Shown here: piece after piece, positions 36,301 to 47,808 of the stretch | How the letters are laid out: every line of letters begins with the position of its first letter | Position numbering within the stretch: position 1 is the stretch's first letter | Origin: Sipunculus nudus | Lineage: Eukaryota > Annelida > Sipuncula > Golfingiida > Sipunculidae | Assembly: GCA_026874595.1 (NCBI GenBank) | Contig: CM049317.1 | Span: 18,497,882-18,561,881, forward strand | Direction of reading: 5' to 3' | DNA: 64,000 bases | Position numbers and translations under genes: made by a program | Notes under the pieces: model-generated | The model's database searches: none | Told to the model about the DNA's origin: nothing | What the model saw: only the letters and a program-made list of their open reading frames with translations

Positions 36301-37698
36301 ATCAAAAGTTCTCTCAGGAAACAAACCTGTCATGGTCAAAGTTGGGCAAAATTTAAGGTACTAATTTTATATTTATACTGATAACTTATAAAATTTGAAA
36401 AATTCAGAACTAATTTTTGGTATTCAATTGAATCTTGATTAAATAATGTTACATCCCTGTCAAAAAATCTCTAGCTTCAGCAATCCTCTTGTTAAGGGAG
36501 TAAATATATTTCTTGATTTTTAAAATGTGCATTATGTTTGGGCCCATAACTTAAAACAATTACGCAATACTGACATCATTTCTGGCATGTGCATAGCGAA
36601 TGTATAGAAAAATATGTATATTATATATGATCAAAGTCAGATCAGTGGTTTTGATATTAGGCAGTCTTACAGTGTAACAATGGGTTTTTAATGGAAAAAT
36701 GAAGTTTTTCATTAATATTTCGAAGGAATTAAGTCCTAGTGATCAAATTCTTGGCATGGTAGGGGATTTTGGAGACATCTAACTGTATGATAAATTTAAG
36801 GAACTTAGAGCTGAAGCTGGAGAGCTGAGCTCTAGCAAACTGCATAACACTAGCTTGAAGTAAACTTGATGTGACATGGTGCTTGAAAACTTGAATAAAA
36901 TCTACAGTTTTTGATCAACTGGTTTCAAATTTTTGGTGTTAACAGACAACATGCTAACAAAAATATGATGTGAAAATTAAATCCACAGTACTTACAGGAA
37001 AAAAAAGTGCCATGGTCAAACTTCGGCAAAATTTAAGGTACCAATTTTATATTTTTGCCAATATTTAAAAAAATTTAACAGATTTTGATCTAATTTTTGG
37101 TGTAAAATTAAATTTTGATCAATTAAAGTTGTATTACTGAAAAAAGTCCCTACCTTTAACACTTTTGGTCTTAAGTGACCAAATATCTTTCCTGATTTTT
37201 TTACAAAGTCCATTATGTTTGGGCCCATAACTTTTTTAAAATAAATAATACTGACTTAATTTCTGGCATGTACATAGGATCTATATAGAGGAATATTTAT
37301 GGTAAATATGAAGAAAACCAGATGAGTGGTTTTGATATTAGACAGTCCTGAATTGTGAAATAGATTTCTAATAAAAAAAATTGAGGTTTTTTCTTAGTAT
37401 CTCGAAGGAACCAAGTCCTATTGACTCAATTTTCGGCATGGTAGGAGATTTTGGGAACATCTAACTGTATGGCGAATTTCAGATTCATAGGTCCAATGGT
37501 GTCGAAACGTGCCAGTCTTACGGACGGACAGACCGACGGACGGACGACGGACAATGGACCACGACTATAGCTCAGATGACTTATAGTCAGCTGAGCTAAT
37601 AATAATAATAATAAATTTGATAATAATAATAATAATTATTATTATTATTATTTTTATTATTATTATTATTTTATTATCAAACACAATGTAATGCTACA

Positions 37699-37784
<86 letters not shown>

Positions 37785-39736
37785 TTACCCGTATCGTCTT
37801 CTCCATGTTGGTTTTGAGCGACTATTTTGCCGATGGTGTTCCTGCAGGTGTTGAAGTACTTGACGAATGTTTCTCTACACACTCTGTACATGTCACCATG
37901 ACGATAAGGCAGGTGGTACTCGTTACTCACATGTCTCTTGCCTTTACCTTTGCATTTAGGAGGAGAACTTTTAATGTACTTTTTTATAGTCATTTCTTTT
38001 TTCCTCTTTGACATGCTGCGTATTTCTGCATACAGTTTCCTATCCGCGTCTTCCAGATCCTCACAAAATTGACAACGTTTCCTTGGATTAGCTTTACTTC
38101 TGCAAGTAATAGATTGTTTCAATTCCTCCCCATTAGCTGGCATCCTCTTAGGCGTAGTCACGTCACATTCGCTGGTACTTACAGTCAATAGTCCTTGTGA
38201 GGAGTTTACTATATGACCACTCGTGTCTTCAGTCAGGCCCGTGGCTGATTTCAACATTTTATTATCTCCATTTGGATGAATTAATTCCTGAAAGCGAACT
38301 GAACTGTCTCCTGGAGCCGTAGGGATGAATCCACGTGCAGGCAAGTTATCCATATCAGTGTTTGAGTTGACATTACCAGAAGCCAGAGATAACAATGCAT
38401 CAGCTGACTGTAGTTCACTAGATGTCTGCATGAGCGATCCACCACGTGTTGACTCAGTGGTAACGTTCGACATTAAACTCGGACCTGGATTCACGGAGGC
38501 TAAATGGAGAGTAAAATTACTTGAATGGGCTCCCAAGGCAGTTTGTGTTTCATAGTTTGTCATATTGTCTATCACAGTTGGTTGAGCCAATGTCACAAAC
38601 ACTGTTTTAAAAGTTGAACCGGCCTGTGTGTCTGTTGGTGGTTTAGTTGAATTCAAACAGACACTGTTAGACATATCTGTATCCTGTTGAGGGAGGCCAT
38701 GATCTTCTATATTGACTACTGAAACCCCCGTGTTTAGCATATCGGAAACCGGTGCACTGACTGGGAGAAACGAAGCAGCTGATGATTTTACATTTTCCGT
38801 GAGTGCTGCACCAGAATACTGAAATGTTTCTGTGTGACAACCTGGAGGACCGCTATTTGTCAATATTGAATCAGCTACATTGTCCGAAACACTGGTTTCC
38901 AGTCTGGTGTTTGTACTTCCGTTCAACGTTTCTTGCCCGACGAGGACATCTCTTGTGGTACCAGATGTTGTACAGTTCGTTACGTTTGTTTCTGTTTCAT
39001 TAATTCCACTTACCCTTTGTGATGTGCCTGTTGGCAAAATTGAATTAGTTCGTTCATTTTTCGCGGGCGCTGGATAGTACTTCTGCAATGTCCCATGTTG
39101 AAAGCAAGGGGGAGAGATTGTAGCCAGTGACGAATGAACTAAATTTTCAGAAACACCGGTTACCTGAATAGAATTTGTTCCTGTAAAAGTCTGTTTGCTG
39201 GTAAAGTTATCATCCAGAACATTGGCCGTGGTTACACACAACGCTGTATTTGCATTTGTTACATTTGTACTACTGACCCCGGATGTTTGGTTTAAATGAT
39301 TATCGTTCGGACTGTAAATCTGATGATGTAATCTCCTTAATTTAAAAGGCGTACTTTGCTGGTCACTGACACTCGCCTTAGAACACAATTTTGATCCCAA
39401 CACTTGCAAGAATCCAGGAAGTTGGTCTGTCTCCAGGGTGAAAGGAATCCATGAAAATGTTTCTGGCTTTGCCTTCCTCAGCTCTAATAACTTCATTTGT
39501 AGACACAAAGCCAAATCCAGGATATTCTCTTTATTGTCCCATTCAGATGGCTGCAGTAAGTCAGAGAGCTCATGGAGCATCGATTGTATTTTCCTGGTTC
39601 CCTGATTTATTTTTATTTTCTCCTTCAAGATCTTACCGTTAGGCTGTTTGGCAACTTCACGAATAAGTTGCAAAATGATAATCTTAACTATTCCAACATC
39701 GTCCTCCGAGATTTCATACGGAGAAACGCCAGCCAT
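31308..39736 (-). CDS. Transposase-derived large protein with RNase H-like core, probably domesticated
   Basis: Exons 37789-39736 (649 codons plus 1 base) and 31308-32659 (2 bases plus 449 codons and stop) match in phase (1). A probable cassette exon 32931-33113 also fits, giving about 1160 aa (1099 without it). Order: N-terminal helical region (1-115); long Ser/Thr/Asn-rich linker (about 120-540); basic C-x2-C region (C555, C558) leading to Y-H-L-P-Y and M-Y-R-V-C-R-E-T-F; then in the last exon a C-x2-C (GECRIC), VLHVYIDIKDP, ITRPYGGLLRN and YYGHNIF. I recognise this order from a widespread uncharacterised metazoan family resembling DDE/RNase H transposases. Family members usually read SDNCGGQNRN and GHxxxxxD at the last two motifs. 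Here both acids are missing, which suggests loss of transposition. DNA binding is inferred. No terminal repeats are seen. Confidence 0.65.
32660..32930. repeat. Intron with (TA)n(TAGA)n microsatellite
   Basis: TA run from about 32716, then TAGA tetramers to about 32771, within the intron next to the last exon. Confidence 0.9.
32931..33113 (-). CDS. Candidate cassette exon of the transposase-like gene (61 codons)
   Basis: On the minus strand an open frame runs from the acceptor TTTGTCCAG to a weak donor CAT/GTAATA. It is 183 nt, exactly a multiple of three, and phase 1 at both ends like the exons on each side. It can therefore be included or skipped without a frameshift. It reads ELIRYKSRVKYSTSC, then a polar stretch with two SATP/NATP repeats, ending SSKRGSTIS. 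An alternative acceptor (GTCTTCAG, exon from 33124) would break the frame. Support is phase, openness and composition only. RNA evidence is needed. Confidence 0.5.
33313..33371. repeat. (CA)n then (TA)n microsatellite
   Basis: About 15 CA units followed by about 14 TA units, in the intron of the transposase-like gene. Confidence 0.95.
33451..34702 (+). repeat. Dispersed repeat, copy 1 (CAAGGGACCC ... GACGGACG ... TCAGCTGAGCTA)
   Basis: Starts ACAAGGGACCCATAGGTCAC with GCTCAGCTGA. It ends in GGACGGACGACGGAC and GACTATAGCTCAGATGAC, then TTATAGTCAGCTGAGCTA. The GCTCAGCTGA near the start is the inverse of TCAGCTGAGC at the end, so the ends are inverted. The body (for example CTTCAGCAATTCTCATGTTA and TCTCGAAGGAACGAAGTCCT) is repeated at 36.2-37.6 kb. 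There is no coding capacity. Confidence 0.7.
34703..35580. other. No gene seen (intron)
   Basis: AT-rich intronic DNA. Repeated TATTCAAATAC-type motifs are at 35090-35190. I saw no exon with splice sites. Confidence 0.4.
35581..35899 (+). mobile_element. MITE family A, copy 4 (best preserved)
   Basis: 319 bp. Left end GGCCAAAAAAAATTAAAGGC, then ATGGTTCACAGGCACCGCCC; right end GTGCCTGAGAACCATACC, TTTTC and TTTATTTTGGCC. It is flanked by TAA on both sides, which suggests a 3-bp TAA target duplication. The interior carries a second inverted pair (ACCGCCCGCATCAAT against CGCCCGCCCGCATTGAT). Confidence 0.85.
35900..36169. other. No gene seen (intron)
   Basis: Intronic DNA between the MITE and the next repeat copy. 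Confidence 0.35.
36170..37599 (+). repeat. Dispersed repeat, copies 2 and 3 in tandem (~680-bp period)
   Basis: Two diverged units. GGCCCATAACTT recurs at about 36541 and 37221, and the TTCGAAGGAA.TAAGTCCTA block at about 36719 and 37401. Only the second unit has the GACGGACAGACC run and the terminal TAGTCAGCTGAGCTAA. Both match the body of 33451-34702. Confidence 0.75.
37600..37680. repeat. (AAT)n/(ATT)n self-complementary tract
   Basis: AAT trinucleotides, then ATT trinucleotides, bounded by TTTGATAATA and TATTATCAAA, so the whole tract can fold on itself. Confidence 0.9.
37700..37782. repeat. (TA)n microsatellite abutting a splice donor
   Basis: About 41 TA units. On the minus strand the run starts at the sixth intron base after exon 1, so the donor reads GTAAG(TA)n. 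Confidence 0.95.
37789..39736 (-). CDS. Transposase-like gene, first coding exon
   Basis: The ATG at 39736 has an in-frame TGA nine bases upstream, which fixes the start. 649 codons follow without a stop. The exon ends GATACGG/GTAAGT with one base over. It begins MAGVSPYEISEDDVG with predicted helices to residue about 115. A long low-complexity Ser/Thr/Asn linker rich in N-x-S/T follows, then a basic region with RKRCQFCEDL, KKYIKSSPPKCKGKGKR and YRVCRETFVKYF. Reading on into the intron gives only a Tyr-Ile run from the TA microsatellite, so the frame must end at the donor. Confidence 0.88.
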
Positions 39737-40099
39737 ATTGAATCATGTGAACAGGTTTACGATTTGTTTTAATTTTATTGTTTTGTCTTATTCATGGTTA
39801 TTCGTCTCCCATAAAGCACGTGATTTTTTCTATCCTGTCATTTCTGAGTAAAGCTTTCTTGCGTGACCCTGTTTCTGGTAGCACTCTGTAACAATAATAA
39901 AAAAATAAACCTAGTATGACAGAAAAAGTTTAGACAATTATCACACAATATTTTGTAGTCTGATTTTTGTATACGATCAGTGTCACGCATATTAACACTA
40001 TTTGCATTCTAAATATAACAGCAGATACTTCTGGTGGTAATTCAACAGCGTCAGGTCAGGCGACATTAATATCGACACAATGGCCTCTACACATGTTAG
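39737..40099. promoter_or_regulatory. Presumed 5' region of the transposase-like gene
   Basis: Upstream DNA on the minus strand. I see no convincing TATA box, CpG-rich stretch or terminal inverted repeat that would mark either a core promoter or a transposon end. The label is by position only. Confidence 0.25.
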
Positions 40100-41120
40100 C
40101 CTGGCACGATCATATCGGACGGCAGATGTCACTATTTACAGCCTGAGTCATGCATGGACGTTTTGATAGAAAGTGAACTAAAGAGTCGAGTATTTTTACC
40201 CTTATCGTGGCTTACTTCACAATTGCCCAGTGTCCTGACATTACATATTTATCTTCACTTGTCATAAAACAGAGCCCCCAACAATTTTATTTGGTCGCGA
40301 CCTTTGACTGAAACAAGGGAGAAAATGTTGCTTACTGGGGATATTTCTACCATATGGCACGATATACATGAATATGAATAATGCATGTAGCTCTGAATAT
40401 ACTTCACTACTTACAAAGAAATATATCAACTAATCAAGAGCCAGTCCCACAATTAGATTCGATGATTCCTAATGGAATAAGCACTAAAAGACTGGTTTCA
40501 CATCTATCAAGTTACATTAATACGACTTCATGTGAGTTTCCGTACCATTTGAAAATTATGTGTCCCTTTACCACTAGAAACACTTAAACCCTTTTAGTAT
40601 AAGCTCGATGACTCATCTTACTTGAAAACCTCGTGCTATCCATTTATTGTTCATTCTCAATTATATTTCCCAATTAAAGTAATGACTGAGATGAGGTAAG
40701 TATGACTGTAACTTGTGTATAGGGAAGGCCAACTCGTGAACACAAAAAGAATAATATCTAACACCATTTTCTGTGCGCATGCGCTACCAGTATATATAAT
40801 CAAGGCTTAAATTTTGTCACAGAAGGTCGGTAGTCATGCAGACAAAAATACCTAGTGTGGAATTTTCATAAGTCACATTTCATATTTTATCGTAGCATAT
40901 GTTTATCTGTTAAGCCTTGATTGTATACTTGAATCATATGATTCATATTAAATATCTTTACGATTACATCTCTGCTGCACGTTAAACAACCATGTGTGTT
41001 TATGCAACGCTCAACGTTTGTGTTTATGTACTTTAAGCTGGTTTCACAGTTTGTTGTCACTACATTGACTCTTTTATACCTACCTCCATTTAATTGCCGT
41101 ATCAGGCAGTGTTGAGGCAT
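40100..41120 (+). repeat. Paralogous module A (with GCGCATGCGC)
   Basis: First of four diverged copies. It has GGCAGATGTCACTATTTACA near 40130, ACCCTTATCGTGGCTTA near 40198, and GCGCATGCGC at 40775-40784. A TATATATAATC and ATTTTGTCACAGAAG follow the last motif. GCGCATGCGC matches the consensus site of the NRF1 transcription factor. No exon is recognised in the copy. Confidence 0.6.
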
Positions 41121-41599
41121 GGGTCGTACCTGGCATTTAAAGGTGGTGGTAAAGAATTTCTTTGGTATTCAGATCCTAATTGTTTTGTGTACTGGTAAGA
41201 CTCGCAATAGTACAGTGCAAATGCTAATTAATATATCTATTGGTAAAACATTCAAACTTTAAAACAATTTACTGTTGTTCAACGTCTCATTCAGAATAGG
41301 TGCATTTCTCATAATAACATGTCGAAAAAATGAATCATTCGCCTCGGTAAAATGTGATTTTACCAAATTTACATATCTGTGGTTGCTATTAGAATGGTAT
41401 AATTGCCATATTTTTACCGATGCTATACAATCGGAGAGAAACAGGGAAAAATACAGTGCTTGAGTATAAGCACAGCCAGAGACAAAAGAGAAAGAGAGTA
41501 CGTGTGTATTTGACGGTTTATTTATTTTTTTAAACATTGCTGTGTACCTTAAAACATTAGCTATCTACCATAATATGATAACTGTGTGTTTAACAATTC

Positions 41600-43070
41600 A
41601 CAGAACATGACTTGTTAGTAGAAGCACGACCAGCTATATAAATTACAGTCCTCCTGCTTCACAACAGATGTCACTGTTTACAGCCGGGGTCATGCATGGC
41701 AATTTCAACACATAGTGAACAGACTCACGTACTTTGACCCATATCGTGACTCAAATTACGTGTCAGATTAGTGAACTTCTTCACATCAAACAACAAGTTA
41801 AATCAGCCATAAAACAAAACCTCTAGGACTTCCAACAGGTCTTCAACAACTTCCTTCGACCTAAATCTGGAAGAAAGAGTTGCTTTCTGGGGGAAATTTA
41901 AACCGTGTATTCATGAACTATATTTACACGATTGAATATATCAGGACACGTGGCTGTATTTATTTTCCCTATATAACATCTATAAATCACCTGAGGTTTA
42001 GGCCTCTTTTAAATAATTTTCAAAATAAATTCTGATATTAAACTTTTTTTTACCTGAGAATTTGTTGTTTCTTCAGTCAAACAAGACCAAGAAAAAGGGG
42101 GCTTGTGTATCTCATTTTTTAACCATCCTGGCCCGAATGCAGTGAAGCCCAAAATACCCCACCAAGCAGTCCCAAACAAGCATTCGGACAACACCTCTTT
42201 GATTGGCCACATATTTTTTAAGAGTTGACCAATACTGTCAATTTTATTGGAAATAATGCTTAACATACTTAAAAATCAAACAATGGGGTGTTTTTGATGC
42301 TCCACCACATGATGGCTAGAGCCAACCAGAGAAAGCCAGACCATTCCTTCAGGTTAAGCGGTGACCCCATGTCATGTAAACAAATAGGACCACGTGACCT
42401 ATCACGGAGCTGTGTAGATACTTCACTGTGTACAAGGAAGTAGAACAAATATTTAACATCTTATACCACACAGAGACTCAATGATCCGCAGTGAACAAGC
42501 ACTGGGCTGGTTTCATATCTTCTGATCTCCTTCATCGGAATATATTATAATTTCCGGACCAGTTGAGATATAATTCAGGCTTTACTCCAAGTCAGCGGAA
42601 ATACTAAAACCATTGTTTGGTATAGCTGGATGACTCACCTCATTTGATACGCACGGGTGACCACAGGCTATCTGTTGAGTGACCATTTTGAATTATATTT
42701 CCGGTAAAAAGGGCATGAGATGCGTACGACCGTACCTTGTAAAGGGAATGCTGACTGTTGACGACAACAGGAATAAAAATCTGACATGAACTTTCCTTTG
42801 CGCATGCGCTGCCTGGAGATAAAATGAAGGCTACTATTTTGTCACTGAAGCTGCCTCACTATGCAAACAAAAAAACCTGGCAAGGAATTTTCAGAAGTGA
42901 CTGATGTCCAGTAAATGCCTGTATCATTACATATGATTATTTGCCAAGCCTTGATTTTATCTCATTTTTGCGAAGAGGCAATTTTAAATTAATCTGCTGC
43001 AGGTGAAACGACCATATTTATCAGTATTTTGAATTGTTCTGGCAAATTCAGCTATTGTGCCAGTGCAAAT
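41600..43070 (+). repeat. Paralogous module B (with GCGCATGCGC)
   Basis: Same order as module A: ACAGATGTCACTGTTTACAG near 41670, CCATATCGTGACTCAAATTA near 41740, GCGCATGCGC at 42800-42809, GATAAAATG and ATTTTGTCACTGAAG after it, and CCAAGCCTTGATTTTAT near 42943 (compare GTTAAGCCTTGATTGTAT in A). Modules A and B form one pair. Confidence 0.6.
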
Positions 43071-43888
43071 GCTAACTTATACATTTTGTACCAGTACAAA
43101 CCACAGCGACCTGTGAAATTTCCACAGCATAAATAAAATTTTATAATACGTGAAATACTTTCAGTTCTCATAACAATTTAACAAAATGATTGCTTTTTAT
43201 TCATCAGCTCCAGTTTCTTTGTTCTCTCAAGATATATTATTAAAAATACTCTTCCTTTCTGTCTATAACTTAATTTGAATAAAATATGATATAATGGAAC
43301 TTGTTGTTTACAGTGTCCTTACTTCATGTTTTGAAACACTTCTATAATATTTATAATATTTTTCATAATGATTTTGATTAGCCCATATTTAGTGACTGGA
43401 ATCAGTGAACATTTAATCATCATCATTCAATGTTGCGTGCCGTTGGGGGGGGGGGGCATTGCCCCCTGTCGTACATGGCTACACCCTTTGTATATCAGGA
43501 AGGACTTAAAATATTTGAGCGACTTTACAGTGAAGCCTGTGCTTTCCCGCGTGTATAATATAAACCTACTACGTATACAAATGAATCATCCCATTCAACG
43601 GTAACACTTTAACATAAAAAACGGTTTCCACTAACTGGGTTAACGTTTGATTGATGTGATAATTTCAACCATCCCTTCTCTCAGAACATTCAACGATAGT
43701 GATCCACAGAGGGTTTTTTGGGTAACACTTTAAACCAAACTGGAGTCGACAGACCACCGATGCCACATTTTAAAGTAAATAAAGGCATTAACAAAAATGA
43801 TTTCTGTTTAATAAAAACAGTCAGCCTATGTTGGTTTAGATGAATCATTATTAGGTTTTTTGATGTCTTCAAAGTGCGTGTAAAAACA
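43071..43888. other. No gene seen
   Basis: AT-rich DNA with a G11 run near 43446. No supportable feature before the hAT-like insertion. Confidence 0.4.
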
Positions 43889-43896
43889 CTTGCTAT

Positions 43897-45411
43897 CGGG
43901 GTTGGGGCCAGGTACTTGTACCTGGACCTGGACCTGTACCTGGGTACACAATTCAGAGTACCTGTACCTGTCTGTCATGAGTAGATAGTACCTTGTACCT
44001 GTAGCTGGAACTTACGTACCTGTTCCTGATATAAGGTACTCCAGGTACAAATGTGATACTGGAAATGGATACCAGGCTTAGGTCAATTCCATGTACAAAG
44101 CTGTCTCCCCTGTCAGGGTAGTTACCTATCTCAGGCAGGGGTAATTACAAAGCATTCATCCCTGTTGCCTTTGTAGCTAGCTTGGCTAGAGAATTGGTCA
44201 GCTTCCAGCCTCTAAACAGGAAGTTCATTGTGGCATTATAAGCACAAGTATAGGGCAACTGACTAAAGATAGGAACAGGGCTGCCAACATGTCCCATGTA
44301 GACAATTGTCCAGTATGTACAGAGAACAGGGTATTGGCCAGGTAAACGTACCTAGGTAGTAGTTACACAATTCACAGTTTTGTTAATTACAGGTAATGAT
44401 ACTTGAATTGGACATCAGGTTTGGTCAAGTAAGTGTACTGAGCTGTCAACCCTGTCAGGGCTGTGACCTGAACCAGGCAGGAGTACTTACTAAACTTTCA
44501 TCCCTGCAGCCTTGAAAATTAAATGGGCTATGGCTAGTAGCCTGCTAGCCTAGTTACCTCCAGTATCTACGCAAGAAGTTCAATGTGGCATTATCAGATA
44601 TAAAGGGTAGAGAACAAAGGATATGGAAAGTGTTGCTTACATGCCCCATGTAGATGCTTGTTGTCTAGTATATAATGAACATTGGTGACGGATAAATGAA
44701 GAAGTGAAGAAAATACATATTATATATCACTCATTTTCAACATATGCCAAAAAAGCAGAACATACCATTTTACAGAAAATAAACAGTCCTTCCTAAAGCA
44801 TCAAATGCAGGATCTCTGAATTCACAAACATTCAATCTCAGTGTGACTTTCAGCAATGGACATATTTATTTTTACTTCTAATCTATATGTAGGTATAAAT
44901 GTCATGAAGTTAATCAATAAAATCGATTGTAAGATTTTCCCATTCAGTCAAGCTATTAAGCCTCTTTACTTTAACAGTGTGTGGTGCTTCCAGAGATTTT
45001 GAATTTAATTAAGATATAGACATCATATTTTAGTATATGAATGAAACTGTTATATATCTGTATTAATAACTTTGTCAACTTTATCAGCTTCGAGCATTTG
45101 TCACATTGACTAAAGGCAATCCTTTACATTTGCCAGGCCTGTATTTTCTTGCTGACATAGAAAGCGATCATTTAAAACGTTTAAATGATATATTCTGCCA
45201 TTCTAATATAACTTTTTATCACATGTCTACGTGACATTTTTTTTTTTGCAATTATCATTAGTTTAAATGTCTTTAAAATGTACCTGTGCCTTAACTTAGG
45301 TAGCCCCTAAAAATGCTGTACCTGTACCTGGGCCTGTACCTGACCATTTTACAAGTACATGTACTTGTACCAATACCTAGGTACTGTCCCATGTACCTGG
45401 GCCCAGCCCTG
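43897..45411. mobile_element. Non-autonomous hAT-like element, 1515 bp with 8-bp target duplication
   Basis: Direct repeats CTTGCTAT at 43889-43896 and 45412-45419 flank the element. The left end is CGGGGTTGGGGCCAGGTAC; the right end, inverted, is CAGGGCTGGGCCCAGGTAC. Both ends continue into repeated GGTACCTG/GTACAAGTAC motifs. An 8-bp duplication and CAGGG-type ends are the signature of hAT transposons. The interior has a diverged tandem pair (about 340-bp period, around CCTGTCAGGG at 44110 and 44452) and no transposase frame. Confidence 0.85.
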
Positions 45412-45419
45412 CTTGCTAT

Positions 45420-46089
45420 GCGTTTGATTAATACGTACTTGGTGGCAATAACTGATTTAAGACCCATAGAATATTATCTCTGTTGTGAAAATGTGAATGC
45501 AGGCACGTATCCTGGATGTACTATATTGTGAAGGAGAAAAAATAAGGTGTGAGGGTTGTAGGTTTTATCCCTTTTAGTTTGCAGTAACACCACTAATATA
45601 TAGCCCATAAGATGATGATATGACAAATAATGCATCCAAGGATCCTTTGAAAGAGTGGTATTCCTATTAAACTTTTGCCTTTGCTCCTATGGCTAGCACT
45701 TCGACATTATGTTACAAGCTCAAAGCAAATGCATTTCCCCGCGATACAAGTCCGACATACTGAATCAAGTAAATGATAAGTTTAAGAGTAAAAGTAAAAT
45801 TGAAAGATAAATTGTTCAACAATTTTAAAATTACTTTTACATAATTTGTGGCTGAACTGCGTATCATGCACATCATGTGAATTTTTTATCTTTTCATATC
45901 GCCTTGGTGCAATGGTAATTTACGAAATTGTGATCAGTATGATTACTAGTAGGGTAGTAAAAGTGGTATAATTAAATAAGACGAAAAGTAGTACTTGACC
46001 ATCAGCACAGCCAGGGACCACACAGGGGTTGTGGCTGTTCGTTTGTTTTTAAACATTGTTCTGTATGTGGAAGCTTTAAATTTCTATTA
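45420..46089. other. No gene seen
   Basis: Intergenic AT-rich DNA between the hAT-like element and module C. Confidence 0.4.
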
Positions 46090-47808
46090 TAACATGCATT
46101 CAAATGCATGCTTAACAAGTCATAAAACATGATTTGTGAGTAAATAAAGACTACGAAGAATAGTTCTCGGGCTTCCTGACAGATGTCACGGTTTGCATTA
46201 TAAGTCACGCAGACCGTTTCAGGACACAGTCAAAAATAAAGAATTTTTACCCTTATCGTGTTTAACTATTGAATACATGTCACATTACTAATCACCCTGC
46301 CATTGTTTGATCAATGAATGACATACAACAGAGCCCCAGTACTGCTAACAGGACAGTGCCTTTACCCAGGCGTAGAGACAAATCTAGCTTATTCGGGGGA
46401 ATTTATTTCGTGTATGACCGTCACTTTAGGCCTACTTACGCGCGTGGAGTTCTCATCAAGCTCCGTAGAACTGTTGTTGGGCATGTTAAAAATCACATAG
46501 ATCGGATGATCTACAATCAGAACGGCCGATATCAGACTAGTTTGTTAACTCCTATGTCCGTGCGTAGGATTGTATGTGAGCAGTAGAGAATTATCTCAAG
46601 TAAGTTGAACATGAAGAAATGTGTCGTGAAAGCTCTGTAACTCATCTTACATGAATAAGCATAGGTAACACTTTGCTCAATGTTGCCTTGGACTTCCCAG
46701 CTTCAGTGATATCTGTCGGTTCCCAAGCCTGAGATATGTATAGCTATTACTGAAACTTTTGTTAGGAATATTAGCCCATGGCTGCGACAAGAGTCATATC
46801 TGAACTCATATGTTTGCGCATGCGTGCCTCGTTTTAAACCTGATATACTTAAGGCTAACATGCTGTCACACAGATGTCTTACTGCACTGAACTAACTATA
46901 GAAGGGAATTTCCAGAAGTAATCCTGGTACCTGTCTGTGACACTATAGATGGATGGACAAACTTGAAAGTTGTAAGGAAAAATATGTCCACGAATTCTTT
47001 TCAACTGCAAATTTAACCACTATACTTTTTTTAGATGACACGTGGATGATCAGCGTATACATCATGTGTAGATACACAAACCACAATACATTCAGTGCCA
47101 CACCACACATGATTTAGGGCCCATTATAGTATGTGTTTCGACTATAAGTCTGGCTGCCCGCATTGACTCCTCCTTTTATCAGCGGGCTGATTTCTGTTAA
47201 AGTGTAACCAGGCAATATTGAGGCAATATACCAGCCTTGCTGGTATCAGGACTTGTGGTAGCCTACTCACGGCAATAACCATTACCACTCGGTCAATATT
47301 AATTGTCATTCCTGCTCATCGTGTTTTGTTAACTAACGAATACATCTTTCATCCTAATTCCGGATCTAATGTTGCATGCCTCTTATACAAAAAGCTGTTG
47401 CAATATCGAGTATACCATGAATATAAACTTGATTTATAAAAAGAAACTTGGTAATCATTGATTTGTTTGACGTTTGATGTAATAACTTTGCTAATATTCT
47501 CTATCATAATGATCACATGAGTACTGAAGGGATTCTTTCACACTTTATACGTACCTATGTTTACAGAGCTCTTTGTATGGACAAACGCCTTCAACCAAAA
47601 GACACTCGGCAGAACGCTGACAATCAATATCCCCAACCACTAATGAGAATACGTAACGGATATGCAATCCTAATTATTAAATAATGGCATGATTTAATAA
47701 AGATATCTCATAAAAAATAAAAAACTGACCTCAGTGATAGGCAGCGTGTAATTTAGACAAACTGCATGTTAATTTAAGCACATGCTAGTCTGTGGCACTG
47801 AGGTAGTG
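46090..47808 (+). repeat. Paralogous module C (with GCGCATGCG)
   Basis: Has GACAGATGTCACGGTTTGCA near 46180, ACCCTTATCGTGTTTAACTA near 46250, GCGCATGCG at 46816-46824, then a GAAGGGAATTTCCAGAAGTAA block near 46900. A tail reaches GTCTGTGGCACTGAGGTAGT at 47788, which recurs 922 bp on. The 90-codon frame at 46314-46586 has no known domain. Confidence 0.6.

Noticed and set aside
37691-38011. Plus-strand frame with an alternating Tyr-Ile run
   Set aside because: It is only translation of the TA microsatellite plus the antisense of the transposase-like exon.
45897-45925. GCCTTGGTGCAATGGTAA resembling a tRNA 5' half
   Set aside because: No B box and no foldable cloverleaf downstream.
46314-46586. 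90-codon frame as a possible small gene
   Set aside because: It lies in module C, and the equivalent parts of modules A and B do not keep the frame. No domain and no splice or promoter support.
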